A stretch of 64,000 nt of DNA, from the NCBI GenBank assembly GCA_946894095.1, contig OX335644.1, positions 5,995,595 to 6,059,594 on the forward strand. The letters are read 5' to 3'. Under the pieces are notes generated by a model. The model saw only the letters and a list, made by a program, of their open reading frames with translations, was not told the DNA's origin and did no database searches. Both the position numbers and the translations under genes were made by a program. Of this stretch, positions 1-13,500 are shown piece by piece (the stretch's first letter is position 1; the number at the start of each line of letters is the position of its first letter). Origin of the DNA: Incurvaria masculella. Taxonomy: Eukaryota; Arthropoda; Insecta; Lepidoptera; Incurvariidae.

Positions 1-31
1 ACTTCTGAAAGTATTTTTATACACCACTGAT

Positions 32-581
32 TTAAGGTGGCCCAACCCGCTCATTTCCCCATACAAAAGGGGAAAGAAGATCACGCCTATATTTCTTGAC
101 AGAGATCCAAAATTTTGCTCAATATAGCTTTATTTGATTGAACTAGATGTCTGATGACCATTGGCATTGTAAAATTGTGTTTGGTGTCCAAGTTATAACG
201 TCCGAAAGTTCGGATTTTTCGCGCGTTTTATACAATTACTTTGGAGGTGGATTACGCAATGATAAAGTAAGAACATCTTAAAAAGATTAGTCATCAGACA
301 TAGCTTGTTTAATCAAGATTTATTATCTATTTGGTTTTTGTTAGATTTTTGACTACAGCGGTCGTGGTTTACTTTTAGCTATAAGTCGTTTTGAAATTAA
401 AATTTACGTAAATCTTACCAAATCATACACTATGCACATTGTCTTTTTTGTGGACAGGTTGCATCTTCCTCATAACGGAGCCTGTCTTATTCTTAGAAAC
501 AAAGAAGGTCCCAGAGCGCAACAGCACGGTTTTGTACCGTGCCTGCAAATGAGATAAGGCCGCCGGGTTGGGCCACCTTAA
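32..581 (+). mobile_element. TTAA-flanked MITE (piggyBac-like ends), copy 1
   Basis: About 550 bp with terminal inverted repeats TTAAGGTGGCCCAACCCG and CGGGTTGGGCCACCTTAA, flanked by or ending in the TTAA typical of piggyBac-type target sites. No transposase reading frame. Close copies at 11145, 16360 and 54422 show recent spread. Confidence 0.85.
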
Positions 582-1070
582 TTAGAGCCTTTGATTTCTA
601 TATATTGTAAGGTTGCTTAACAGTTGAATTGCAAAACTAACCTACGCTAGGATTTCTACACTTGTCACACACACACAAACACATGCATACATAAATGGCG
701 ACTTAACATTCGCTCGCGTTAACACATCTAAGTGATTGCAAAATTAAATAATTCAGATTTAATATTATTGCAAGTGAAAATGTTTGGCACCAGCTGACTG
801 CTATTGAAGTATTAAAGGCAAAGTTACTATAGGAAAGTATTAATATCTACATATATCCTGATTACTGGAAGATATTCAGCAAAACTGGTACATACCCCAC
901 ATGCAAGCATATTTCATAGCTATTTTTGAGGGCATCGTTTCGTCCAATTGAAAGTTTAGATTTGTTATTTCCTACATTGTTAACTTCATGGATAGGTATT
1001 CTCTAAAAAAATATAAATCTAGACAATTAAATCATAATCGAAAACAGTTAACAAGTTACTATAGATAAAA
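582..1070. other. Intergenic DNA downstream of UBR3, no feature recognised
   Basis: AT-rich sequence between a TTAA MITE and the proposed UBR3 poly(A) signal. I see no open reading frame, repeat family or RNA gene in it. A short CA-rich stretch at about 665-685 is the only low-complexity patch. Confidence 0.5.
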
Positions 1071-1383
1071 TTTATTTTCAATTATATTTCTGAATTGACG
1101 CGAGTAGACGAAATAGTGTAGTTGAAAAGATGGCAGAATTGGTTAAAAACCCACCGGCTCAGTCCGCAGTGCGTTCCTCTCGTCACTGTAACATGACCAA
1201 GCCGCACAATCATATAGGCACTTTTAATAATCCCCTGGCAGTTACCGAACGGTCGGACCTCACCGTATTCACAACGATCTCGCCAAGGTAGCGTGTGCTA
1301 TTGAATATTAACCTCGAAAATTGAGACGTTATTTAGAATTTGGATGAGGCGGCGGCGCTGTGTGGCGAGGGCGCGCGTCGCGA
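1071..1383 (-). terminator. UBR3 3' UTR with candidate poly(A) signal
   Basis: After the stop codon the minus strand runs through non-coding sequence to an AATAAA hexamer (plus-strand TTTATT at 1071-1076), which would give a 3' UTR of about 310-330 nt. No cleavage-site evidence is available from sequence alone, so other hexamers further downstream remain possible. Confidence 0.5.
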
Positions 1384-1501
1384 CTAGAGAGAGTCGCGGT
1401 GCCAGACCCAGGTGCGCTTGGTGTGGTCGAAGCGGTGCGCGAGCCACTGCGCCTCGAGCAGCTCGAAGCGGTCCTGACTCAGGTACAGCGGCTTGCCCCT
1501 C
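1384..1501 (-). CDS. Ubr3: UBR3 exon w34, terminal coding exon with stop
   Basis: 118 nt, entered in phase 2, acceptor CTGTGCCAG. It encodes [20 protein letters not shown] then [11 protein letters not shown] and ends in TAG (minus strand, 1384-1386). This is the canonical UBR3 C terminus. Confidence 0.97.
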
Positions 1502-4500
1502 CTGGCACAGAAGATTTTTATGAAGTATTGTGAGGAGGTTGACTAGAGAGCGTGGTGCAAGGTGCTATGTACCCTGGTGAGTGCGGTTGTGATCTCTCTC
1601 CTCTTTGGAAACACGATCGTTTTAAGTCCTGTTGGTCGTTTACAGCTGTATAATGGATATGGTTTTTTTTTATTGTAACTAGAAATGGATGACTATGTAA
1701 ATACCGCACCCATATCACATACCACACACACCTTCTCTTTATGAGCGCGGCTACATTGAACCCTTGGACAAATTTGTATTGCCGTTTCGAACATCTTTTC
1801 ATCCACTGCGGTGCCAACGCAGGCGGATTTACATCCTGTAACCTAGCCTAATAGGGATCCTACGGTGATTCCGAAACATGGAACAGCTCGTATTCATGAC
1901 AAAAAGCACTTATCCAATTCAGAAAGTGGTGCATAAATGGGGCGGGTATTTGAACCCATCACCGCGCAAGTCACCGCGCCCCTAAGATACGAGCCACTCG
2001 AAAGCTCGAAATACTCAACGATCATTAAAGTTGCGCTATTAATACATCCGCGGCAACACTCACTTGAGGTCGCGGTCCTCTTCGTCGTAGTCGTCGAGGT
2101 ATAGTGAGCCCCACAGGCAGGCGCGGCGGCCGCGGATCACGATGATGTACGTGGACGTCACCACCAAGAAGATACCGGTCCCACCGCCACACTCCATTGC
2201 GTGCTGACAACACATCAATTTAGATGTAGGTAAGTTATATTTTTATTATATTTAACGAAATTGTCATCGATGCATGTTAAATGATGTCTTAAGAGATACA
2301 TAGCACAATCAAACCGAGTATTTGTGCTACAAAATATACCAGAACTGCTTGCTAATTATGGAGGCAGGTAATGTGGTAGGCAGGCAGGTATACCTGTACG
2401 GCCTCGCAGACGTCCTGCTGTCGGCAGCACGCCTGCTTAAGGCATACGAGCGCGCCGCACAACAGGCACACGGATGCCTCCTTGGGCACAGCGCCGCACT
2501 GGGAGCAGTTCCGCTCGTGGTAGTACTGCAAATGCACATCGAAAATATTAAATGAACACACACGATGCACCGAAAACCTGTCGAACTCCCAAGGCAAGAA
2601 GTACAATTTCAGATACTGCATCCGATAGGTTTTTTTTTTCATTATTCATTATAGTTATGAAATTTTTTAATATTGCACAGAGCATTTCCGAGTCCAATTA
2701 CTTTTGAATATAAGTCATTACGAAAAAGATTTCTTATGTTAAATTTTGGAAAACTATGGAAGCAAAATTCGTCGCTGTCGAGACATACGGGCGTATCTCA
2801 CAATTATAGCTTTTATATAGATAAATAGAATACATATATTAAATTATTTGCAGAATGTTCACTAAAATATGAAAGAAAACAGAGAAACCATCAATTTTTC
2901 AACTCTACTGCAAATTTAATAAAAATGAGATACGCCTGTAGGTCCTGGGTGCGACGAATTGCATGAGGCGGTGCCGATACGTAACACCTAAAATCGAAGA
3001 GCACGAATCAATATATATAGAATCCTATATAGAAGAGAGAGAAGTATACAGCGATCATGCTGCATAGCACTCTATCCCTGTCTACTTCACGGGGGAATGA
3101 TGTATGCATTGTGCACTAACTGTGAATAGTCTGTCGTAGTCGCGCGGCAGTGCCAGCAGCGCCGGCTGCGCCCACACGAGGTGCCGCTCGCGCAGCAGCC
3201 GCCGCACGCCGATCTGGCAGCGCGCCGCCGCCGCGCCGAGCCGCGTCGCCCACGCGCGCGCCGCGCCGCCCTCCTCGCTCCACCCCCCACCGCCTCCGCC
3301 GCCCGCGCACCACACGCCGCGCCACGCCGAGAACTCGCTCCACTCCATACCTGCGCGCCGTGTCACACCATGTACGAGACCCGGTATGCCAGTCAGATTC
3401 GGCAGCCTGAGCACTCAAAACGTCGCAAAGACCTTGAGTGGTGTATTTTTACTCAAACTTGCAATGGGGAAGATAACTGATTATTTATCACGACAGGTGG
3501 CGTCTAACCGAGCTCAACTAAGAGATCTGTCAAAGCTGTCAGATACCATACAAAATAAAACATAATTTTTTCAAAAATCTTTTTTACTCAACCTATGCAG
3601 AGAAAATTACACAATTTTCCCTACTTATTATTCAGAAAATGATTTGTTCAAAATTATGCCAATCAAATGAAGTCTTAGGAACTGTGTACTATTTATTCAA
3701 GTTGTAAGATAAACAAAAGCTCTTCTTTTTCTCTGCATCTTGGAGTACATCTTGCATCTAGAAACTCGTAAATAAAACTTGATAGGAAGGAACAGTTTTT
3801 ACGTTTTTAAGGTGAGCTCTCTCATGCGACACCTACAATAAGCTTCGAGTTTTCTTCCTCACTGGATTGAAGCCCCTAGTCTAAGTTCTAATCTAAGTTG
3901 GATCATATATATATTGACTGTGTGAAGATAGTGAAATTTAGAATAATGTTGCAGCGCACACAGGTACCTTCGGTGACAAGCTCGAGGTAGTAGACGAGGC
4001 GCACGAACTCCTGCTGCGGTGTCTGGATGTCGGGCAGCTCCTCCCCGTATAGGTGGTGCCTCAGGAGCGCCGCAATGCGAAGGAACGGCAGGCACAGCTC
4101 CTGGAGCTGGCAACGACAATGTCCACTTAAGTTACCCTAGTTCATGCAAGTCCCAGCCAACATTCAATTTAGTTGCCCTAATGCACCTGGAGCTGCAGAC
4201 AGCAATGTCAACTTTAATTACACTAGTTAATTTGAGGTTATCCAACAACATCTGTATTCAGATTAATTCAGAATTTGAAAATAATTAGAAAAAGTTTTTG
4301 TCGTGGCCTTTGTCGGAAGCAGGATGTCACGACCAAAACTTTTTCTCAAATAAATGAGATAACGGTAATGTCATATCCAATAAAGTACACGACCTTTTCA
4401 AATTATCCTAGTTTACCTGGAGCTGCAGACAGCAACGTCTACTTCAGGTACTCATACAATTTCAACATGTGGCAACAATGTGACTTCAGTTGCTTTTATG

Positions 4501-7500
4501 TTCATGCAACTTCTGGAGCTGGTAACAACAATATCCACAAGTTATCCTAGTGAACATTACAAACTGCAAAGTCCCAAAATCCTCTGTTGGATCGAAATCT
4601 GAATCACAGGCTAATTTCTCCTACAAAGGATACTTTAGTATTTCGAGTTAGTCCCAGTCACATCCTTTATAATTTATAATTACGCTGAAAATGGGGAAAC
4701 TGTCCGTAGGAAGGGGTACCTGCACTTCTAGCTGGCATATGTCGGGGCGGTCGGCTGCGGAGGTGAGGTCCGGCGTGGCCGGCGGCCCGTCCTCTGTGAA
4801 CAGCTCGGAGCCGGCAAGGGCGCCCAGCAACACGCGCGCTGCCCGCCTGATGCCCTGAGAATAGAAAACAAGATTTAGAAATTGTGCATCCTATGGCGAG
4901 CGGTTCTAAGCTGATTAACGGGTTTCAGGTGTGTGAGATGATTGTGCTAAGATGAACTTTATCAATGGGAGCATGGTAAATGGTTTACTTTTACGACAAT
5001 ATAAAAGTCAAATTTTCGTAATAAGTTCATTATTACTTCCGTGCGGTGGGCAAGGTTTGCATTATAACATTTAGCAAACTTTTGGTTGTGTCCAGCACGT
5101 CCTCCAGGGAACCGAAGCAGTCCTGATGATGCCTCCATCGATGGATGTGAAACACGTTGGCCCAGAGCAAGATCGCACGTTGGAAACCCGCAAGTTCTCA
5201 AATAATGTATGTATTACTAATAAAGCAACAATGTAAAGATATAAGGGTGTAGTTGATACTGGATATTGTGATGTGGTATGTTGTGAGATGGCTAGGTGAC
5301 TAAATGGATGGTTGATATTGGATGGTGTGTGGTGGTACCTGCGGTTCGCCGGGCTGGTCAGGTGCGGTGAGCGCGGCGCGGCCGGCGGCGCTCATGCCGG
5401 CCGCGAGCTGCGCCACCACCTGGTAGTAGGTCAGCTTGTAGAGCACGCGTACCATGCATGTGTAGTATGCTGCAACAACAATAATGTACAACTCATTACG
5501 CCTGACTACTCACACTCGAATATCTGACAGTAACCATAAAATCTGGTTTTACCACACCTACTGTCATAAAATTAGCTTGGAGGAACCTACCTCATGGGAA
5601 CTCGGTGCCATGCCAGGACCTTCGTATTATTGCACAAATACATTGAACCGGTTGGCAAGCCTTCCACCTAGATAGTAAGGGGACTAGTAGTTACCTACAG
5701 TTTCTACAATTCCTTAGTCGACTCTTACGACATGCACGGGGAGAAATGGAGTGGACCGGAAATGTCATTAAAGATGGCTCCAAATTATTAGCGTGTTATG
5801 AAATGGATTTGGTGAAGCGTAACACGCAAACATGCAACGGGCCGCTGCATACTGATGGCATAGACATGTGTTTGGCCCTTCCTTTTTTGTATTGTATTCA
5901 TATTGTCGGTCATAACAGATTTTTTAGTTGAATTATTGTTTATTTAATTGGTAAGGAAGAAGATAGGCGGCAGATGGTGTAGAATGGAAGTGTACTCTTT
6001 TAAACAAACAAAATTCAAAAATGGCTGAGTTATGCGTGAAACACATACAGATAAATTGACAACTACTTTTGTGTAGGTGGTTAAATCGTAGGAAATGCAG
6101 TACTCACGCATCTCAATGGTGGGCGGCGAGTGTGAGGCGAGCAGCAAGAAGTGCGTGAGCAGCGCGAGCGGGTCGCGCAGCAGCAGCGGGACGGGGCGGC
6201 GTGGGGGCGCAGGCGGCGCCGGCACGGGCGGGGCCGGCGCGCCCGGCGCCGCCTCCGCCGGCGGGCACAGCGCCGCCCACGCGTCCGCCGCGCCCAGCCC
6301 GCCGCCGCCCGCGCCGCCCGCGCCCCCCCGCAGCACGCGCGCGTGCGCCCCCAGCACCACCAGCAGAGGTACTGCACGATACCATCACACACGCTCAATA
6401 CCCTATTTAGTTCCGGTCGAATGTTACGCAAAGCTGCAGCGAGCTTTCTCATTTGAGAACCAGCATTACCTTTTTTTATATAACTGGACATGGATGGCTA
6501 ATACCACACCCACCGACATGATATTTTCGTTAGACCCCGCCTGGACCGCCGGACCTTACCTGGAAAACTTTGACAATTTTTTTCATTGCCGTTTCTACAA
6601 AGATAAAGAAAATAGTGCATGAACGGTGCGGGATTTGAACCCATGACCTATGTCATGCAAGGCAAGAGATCAGATATGTCGGTTGACACCATTGATAGCC
6701 GAGATACTACATACATTACATTTCGGCCAGCAGTAGCTGTGCTGTTGATAATAATACTAATTTGTAATTAAATAAATGTTACGTGTATTGCGATCAATCT
6801 CTTTACAACATCATTATAATTAAGATTAGTATAAAATTCATTGTTACAAACAAGGTAGTTTTCCATTAATAATGCCCTCGAATAGTTTATGATATAGGAT
6901 TCCCCATGAAAAATTTTCAGCCGTAATACAGAGAACCCCTATTCCCACTAACATCATCAGCCGCTAGAAGGAACTATCAGAAAAGCAGCTTTTCGATGCT
7001 TTATAAGACCGGACATGTGAAGTGCGCGACAGAGACTAACCGATGCAGTCCTTGCGCGGCTTGTAGCGGGGGGCGCGCGGCGGCGCGACGAGCGTGCCGC
7101 CGCGCTGCACCAGCTCACACTCGAGGTTGGTGCGCGCGAGCGACGCCACGAACGTGAAGATGGCCGCCGGCGACGAGCCGAGCCGCTGCTTCAGCTTGCC
7201 GCCCGCCGTGCCCGTCATGTCCTCCATCGCCTTGCCCATCGCCTCCGAGAGCTTGCTCGCCGCCTGTATGATACATTCGTACATTCAATGATACAACATC
7301 TAATCTTTCAGAGAAACGGGATATTCATTCATAAACTATTTGCGAAACTATAGGTTGCGCAAACGCATTCGTTTTCCCGTGACCATGTGCAGTGCAACCT
7401 GTGCGAAACGTTGGGAGAAAAAACGAAAACATGTCGAGTCTCAGAAACCATTTAGAAAAAACGGGATATATACAATAACAGGATAATAAGAAAAGATACA

Positions 7501-10500
7501 ATTTTCATACTATATGAACAAGGAGGTATCCAAGCTGATGTTGCTAGGACAGAATTTTTGTAATCGAGTTCTTCTAGTAGGAAAGCTACTCAATCCAGAG
7601 TCAGTATGCAAATGTCGTCAGTGGATAATGTTAAATTCGGCTGGGGCGAATTTATGAGGTCTTTTTATTTCCTGGAATGAAAATCCAAGAATGAAAAGGA
7701 ATATATAAGTGTGTGAAAGAGTGTAAGATAGCGTACGGGCGGTGGCTGGTCGTGCGCGAGTAGCGCGTGGATGTCGCGGCAGAGAAGGCGTGTGTCGGGT
7801 GGCGCGCCGCGTGGCACCGCCGGCCGACCGCTACCCGGCGATAGCGGCAGAACTGAGTTGGCCATTTGCCGGCACACTGGGCATAGGAACTCCCCCCTGT
7901 AAAAGTGACATGAAGGTGTAAGGTAAGGACGCATGCTGGTCGTGCATTTGTTTTTGATAGACTAATAGCTTTTACTGATGCGTCTATATTACATAATTTT
8001 TGTGAATAACTACGAGCATCACAGCGCTTTCCTGAGAATGTTGCTACAGCACAATAATGAAGTATACGCATCATTCATCAATTACCAATGCAAAATATCA
8101 ATAAAAAACACTTTAGGACGACAATTCAGAAATCTAAACAATGAATAAAGTACATAGGTAGGAAAATAAAAACAGTTTCAACAAATCAGGTCAGTGTTAA
8201 AATGAATCCCGCCAAATTTGTCAATAGTGAATAAATAGAAGGAATGAATGCAGGGAGCGAGGTACCTCTCAATGTGCAGGTTGGGTGGACGCTGTGGATT
8301 GTTTAGGGAGCGCAGGTAGGCGTGCAGGCAGTGCAGGTGCAGGTGGTGGCCGCATGACTGCACGTGCACGCCGCCTTCCCACCCCACCGACACCGACAGC
8401 AGCCACGAGTCCTACACACACATACACAGTGAGCAAACAGTGCTGAAGTCCGAACAGTGGACGTATTTAATTTGTAATAAAACCTCAATTAATTTTCCTG
8501 AATTCCGAGCCTGCCATTCTGGATTATAGTTTAGTAAAAACAAGAAGTAAGGAATTGCCCAGTCAACATAGTTTTCGCAGCCCCCTAAAAGTACAAAAGC
8601 TTTTGGGCGTCTCTTAGTTGAAAGTTCAGCACGTCATGTTGCACTTCATATAAACCAAGTCCCCCCCATCTACATTGCAAGGATACGCAGTCACCAAAAA
8701 CACTGTATGACAAACAGACAGCAACAAATAATCAGCAGGTCTACCGTATCAGAGAGGGACCGCCAGGTTGTCTATCCACAAGTGTCGAAAATTCGAATAG
8801 TGCAATAGTAAAAGATTTCAGGATGTTGAAAATACGACTCAACTACGAGGTAACACTTCCAGATATCGCTACGTCATAAAAAATTAAAATAGTGATAATA
8901 AAAATAAAGGCAGATACTATGTCCACTACATTTTGCTTACTTTCAGCGGGTGAAAAAAAAAAAGATTATTGCTTAATGTACCCTCTGATGGCTCTAGTGT
9001 GAGTGTTGCGTGTCACTGCTAGAGCTATGCTTCGGCCCGGGTTGTTTCCCCGTATTCACCTGCTCGAACTGCTGCTGCATCTCCTCGTGGTGGCGGTAGT
9101 GGTGCGCGGCGGCGGTGGTCTCGCGCTGTGTTGGCAGCCGCTTGAACTCCGCCTCGCTCAGCGCCAGCCGCCCGCCCTCGCTGCCCTGCCGCCGCCGGTG
9201 ACCCAATACCGACGTCGACTGCCACACATCATCACATTCAAATTAGTTTTGAAGCATATTAAAGGATCAATTAGTACCAAAACCGATAAAGACAGAAGGA
9301 GTCAAGAGTGTGAAAGTGCCCCACAATGTGTAAGTTACCTGTAGCAACACCACGAGACCGATGGGGTTAGCAGGCGAGGAGGGCGTGGTGGTGTTGCAGA
9401 TGACGCAGTCGTACTCGCGCTCCACCGCCGGCTCCTCCTCCTCGCCCCACTCCATGCCGCCACCGTCCTCTGCGCAACCAAAGTATAGATTTGAGATCAA
9501 GACTGATACCGAATGGTAATGAAATAATAAAGTTGCATTACAGTGGCAACTATACATGTTGATACTGCAACACAAAGCTATTAACCAGCTATTTATGAAT
9601 GGTGGGGCAACACTACCATCTAAAACAAAAAATAATGGCATTCAATTACTGCCTAAATTACTTAGTGAAGTGGTTTGGTTACACTAGAGTTTACCCGAAT
9701 ATGACAATGAACTAAGCAGAAAATTAAATTTATCAATATGACTGTCAATACTATTGTATGAATCTTTTACATTTTAACAAAGCTAAATAAATACTTAGAA
9801 GAACATGGTGATGTTACACAAAGTTTTTGTGAAGCACCTTTTCATATGACCACCCCATGTCGGTTGGCACATGCGTTTCCGTTGAGCTCATGTCGCACAC
9901 TGAACAAACTGTAGTGTGGCCACTCACACAAAAATTACCACGGTAATCGTCTTTGATATGAGAAAAAAGCCAGCCAGAGGAGCTATTGTCTACCGTCATA
10001 TGTCATATTGATTGAGATTGTACAATTATGGCCATAAATCATGGCTACATGTAAGTGTTGTAGTGTGGACAAGGCATAACAGGATATTTATTAATTTGGT
10101 GCTTCCTAAAAAAGCAGATAGGGTATATCCACTTTATTGTTCGAATTTGTAGAAAGATACACAAACATAAATTTAGGGCGAAGTTGTTTGAATATGGTAA
10201 GTTAGTTATTAATCTCGTAATAATGGGTCGTAACAAACCTGACTCCATAGCCTTCATGACATTCATGAACTGCTTCTGTTTCATTGCAAAGTCCTGCATC
10301 ATCTTCTGTTGTCTCTCTTTGGCACGCCGTGATCGCTCTTCCTTTTCTCTCCTTTCCCTAAAATAATGTGGAATTAGATAAGTTCACTTTTAGCTTCTTT
10401 TAATCTACTAGATATTACTAGTGAAAACTAGTTTCAACTGATATCTGGTTTTCTCTGCAACTAATATGTGAATAATGAATACCATATGATTTTTTTTAAA

Positions 10501-13500
10501 CGGTCTCTTTTTTCATTATATAATATGTGTAAAAATTGTGTACAGATCGAATTAATTTATTTTTAAAATACAAAAGTAATTAGGAAAGCCCAGCTACAAG
10601 GAGTAGCTGATAGCTTGGATCAACTATAATTGTAAAGGCACTATGGGGCTAGTATAGTAGGTAACGGCTTAAGCCCTCAATAAACAACTAAACACCCAAA
10701 ATATGTCGACTTATTAACCTGGCCCGCTGCTCGGCTTGCCTCTCGCGCTGGTGTGGCCAAAGCGTGGCGCGGATGTGCCCGATGGCGGCCGCGCACCGCC
10801 CGTCCAGTGCCGCTAACTTCGTCAGCACGTTTCCGATGAAGTGGGGACCGTCACCTGCCACCGTAACCACGCATTATAGTTAGATTTAAAAATCTGCGCC
10901 TTCACTGGAACTTGTACTGGGAATGATTCTGCGATGAGGCTACAAATGAGAGTAACATCATCAAGGATAAGCTTCCCCGGCACTGACTAGTCTTAAGTTT
11001 CTTTTTTTTTTGTTTCAATTCTTCATTTAACTTCTTTACTGGATCAGTTTTGTGATATATTGTACGTCTATTGGTAATTGACAAACCAGTTTTCACTGTT
11101 GGCGTCAAAATAAATTTTAAGCACTAAAATGTTTATGAACTGTGTTAAGGTGGCCCATCTAGCTCACCTCCCCATACAAATGTGGAAAGAAGATCACGCC
11201 CATATTTCTTGTCAGAGATCCCAAATTTTGCTCAAAATAGCTTTATTTGATCAAACTAGATGTCTGATGACCGTTGGCATTGTAAAATTGTGGTTGGTTT
11301 CTAAGTTATAAGGTCCGAAAGTTTGATTTTTTCGCGTGTTTTATACAATAACTTTGGAGGTGGATTACGCAATGATAAAGTAAGAACATCTTAAAATGGT
11401 TAGTCATCAGACATAACTTATTTAATCAAAATTTATAATCAATTTGGTTTTTGTTAGATTTTTTACTACAGCGGTCGTGGTTTACTTTTAGCTATAAGTC
11501 GTTTTGAAATTAAAATATCGTAAATCTTACCAAATCATACACTATGCACATTGTCTTTTTTGTGGACATGTTGCATCTTCCTCATCACGGAACCTGTCTT
11601 ATTCTTTGAAACAGAGAAGGTCCCAGAGCGCAACAGCACGGTTTTGAACCATGCCCGCGAATGAGTTAGGCCCGCCGGGTTGGGCCAACTTAAGGACCTG
11701 AGGCTCTGGGACCTTCTCTTCTCTCTCCTCTCTCCCTCTCTCTTCTTACTTTATCATTACGTAATCCACCTCCAAAGTTATTGTATAAAACGCGCGAAAA
11801 ATTCGAACTTTGCAACCTTATAACTCAGAAACCAAACACAATTTTACAATTCCAATGGTCATCAGACATCTAGTTCGATCAAATAAAGCTATTTTGAGAA
11901 AAATTTTGGATCTCTGACAAGAAATATGGGCGTGATCTTCTTTCCCCTTTTGTATGGGGAGATGAGCGGGTTGGGCCACCTTAAGTTTAATTTAAGAATT
12001 CAATCAATGTCATAAAACTGTTTTATTTTTTTCAAAAGACTTACGTCATATATAGACAACATAGTTAAAAAAAACGGACTGACGGTCATTGACACCCTGC
12101 ATAGAAGACAGACCTATCCTGGCGTGGTTGTGGTCGTTGGCGGCGGCAGCAGCGGCGGCGGCGGCGGGCGCGCGGCTCTCCTCCAGCGAGAAGGAGTCGA
12201 GGCGGCCCGACAGCTGCGAGTGCAGCTTCAGGAGCAGCGAGAGGATCGACTCATTCACCGGCACCGACTTGCTGTCCGCCGCCGACCCACCCTGCACAAA
12301 ATACAAGTCAAAATGTTTACTTTCTACTTCTCTAGGACATATCCTTCTATGATTAAGTGGGGGTTTTTTACTTATTAATCATGAAGACTAAGGAAGTTAA
12401 ATATTACAACACAAAGGCAAAACCGACTTATCAGCACAAATAGTGAGGTTGAAGAAGAATGCGCCATGCAAAAAGGTATGTGGCGCCATCTATTGACTAA
12501 GGTAGGTCACGGACCAATGCTTTTGCGCTTCGGTATCTACAGCTGCGGTATGCCGTCATAGGTGGCGCACTTAATATCTTAAAACTCATGAGAATTTTCT
12601 AGAGGGTAGGTAAACATATTCTGGCGATGCATGGTAAGCTTAAGGGGCAGGATAAATGTTTTCAAAGATGCACGAGACATTTAAATATAGACATCAATCG
12701 ACATTCGGAATATTCAAATATGGAAAAGAGTATCACAGGGGACATCTTGTGAAGTCAAGGTGCAAAAAGCAAAGGTTCACGGAACAGGTATATTCAAAGT
12801 TCAGAACGTACCTGTGATGTGGAGGGGAGGGCCTGTATCCGACCGGGCGAAGGCTCTCGCAGTGAAACGCTCCATTCTGCATAAGAGAAATTATTATTAT
12901 ATGAATTTTCTTAAATCAAATGTTGTTTTATTCGTGATTCAGATGTCACGTAAGACTGCAGCACCTGATCCTTACTAGGTTGGTACATTTCATTTCATTT
13001 ATTTAAACTTTTTGGTAGTCAAACTACACCAAGTTACGTCACAAAGATCCGCGGATTCGATCAACCCAGTAAAGAAGAACCCGCAAGGAAACTTAGTGTT
13101 GGTATTGAATGAAGCATGCTCGACATCATAGTAGGTGTGGTAATAGCCAGTCATTCCAGTTAGAGATAATGGTAAAAATAAAAAGAATATTTTTATTTTG
13201 CTTTATATATTAGAGCAGCCGAAGCTGGTAGGTCCTAATCTTCATTTTGTTAGTTTAGATTTTAACAATCGGTGTTTTTTTTACCAAGTTGATAAGCCTC
13301 AATATTCTTCAGTTTTGTTTAATTGATTAGGTTTTGATAAAATTTGGTTACTTTTATTTTTCCAACCAATTTTAAAAAAAATATCTATCCAAGTTGTTTT
13401 AAATAAATTTATTGACGGGGATTGTACTACATCTTATGGCTGTTTGTTTCAAAGGTCCCCCACCCTGTTTGATAGGAAAATTAATATAGAATTGTTAAAT

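Noticed and set aside
3150..3480. Overlapping Arg/Ala-rich frames on both strands
   Set aside because: GC-rich shadows of UBR3 exon w31.
6095..6622. Long plus-strand open frame of 175 codons rich in Gly, Ala and Pro
   Set aside because: It is the shadow of the GC-rich UBR3 exon w27 on the other strand; the minus-strand reading has splice sites, phases and homology.
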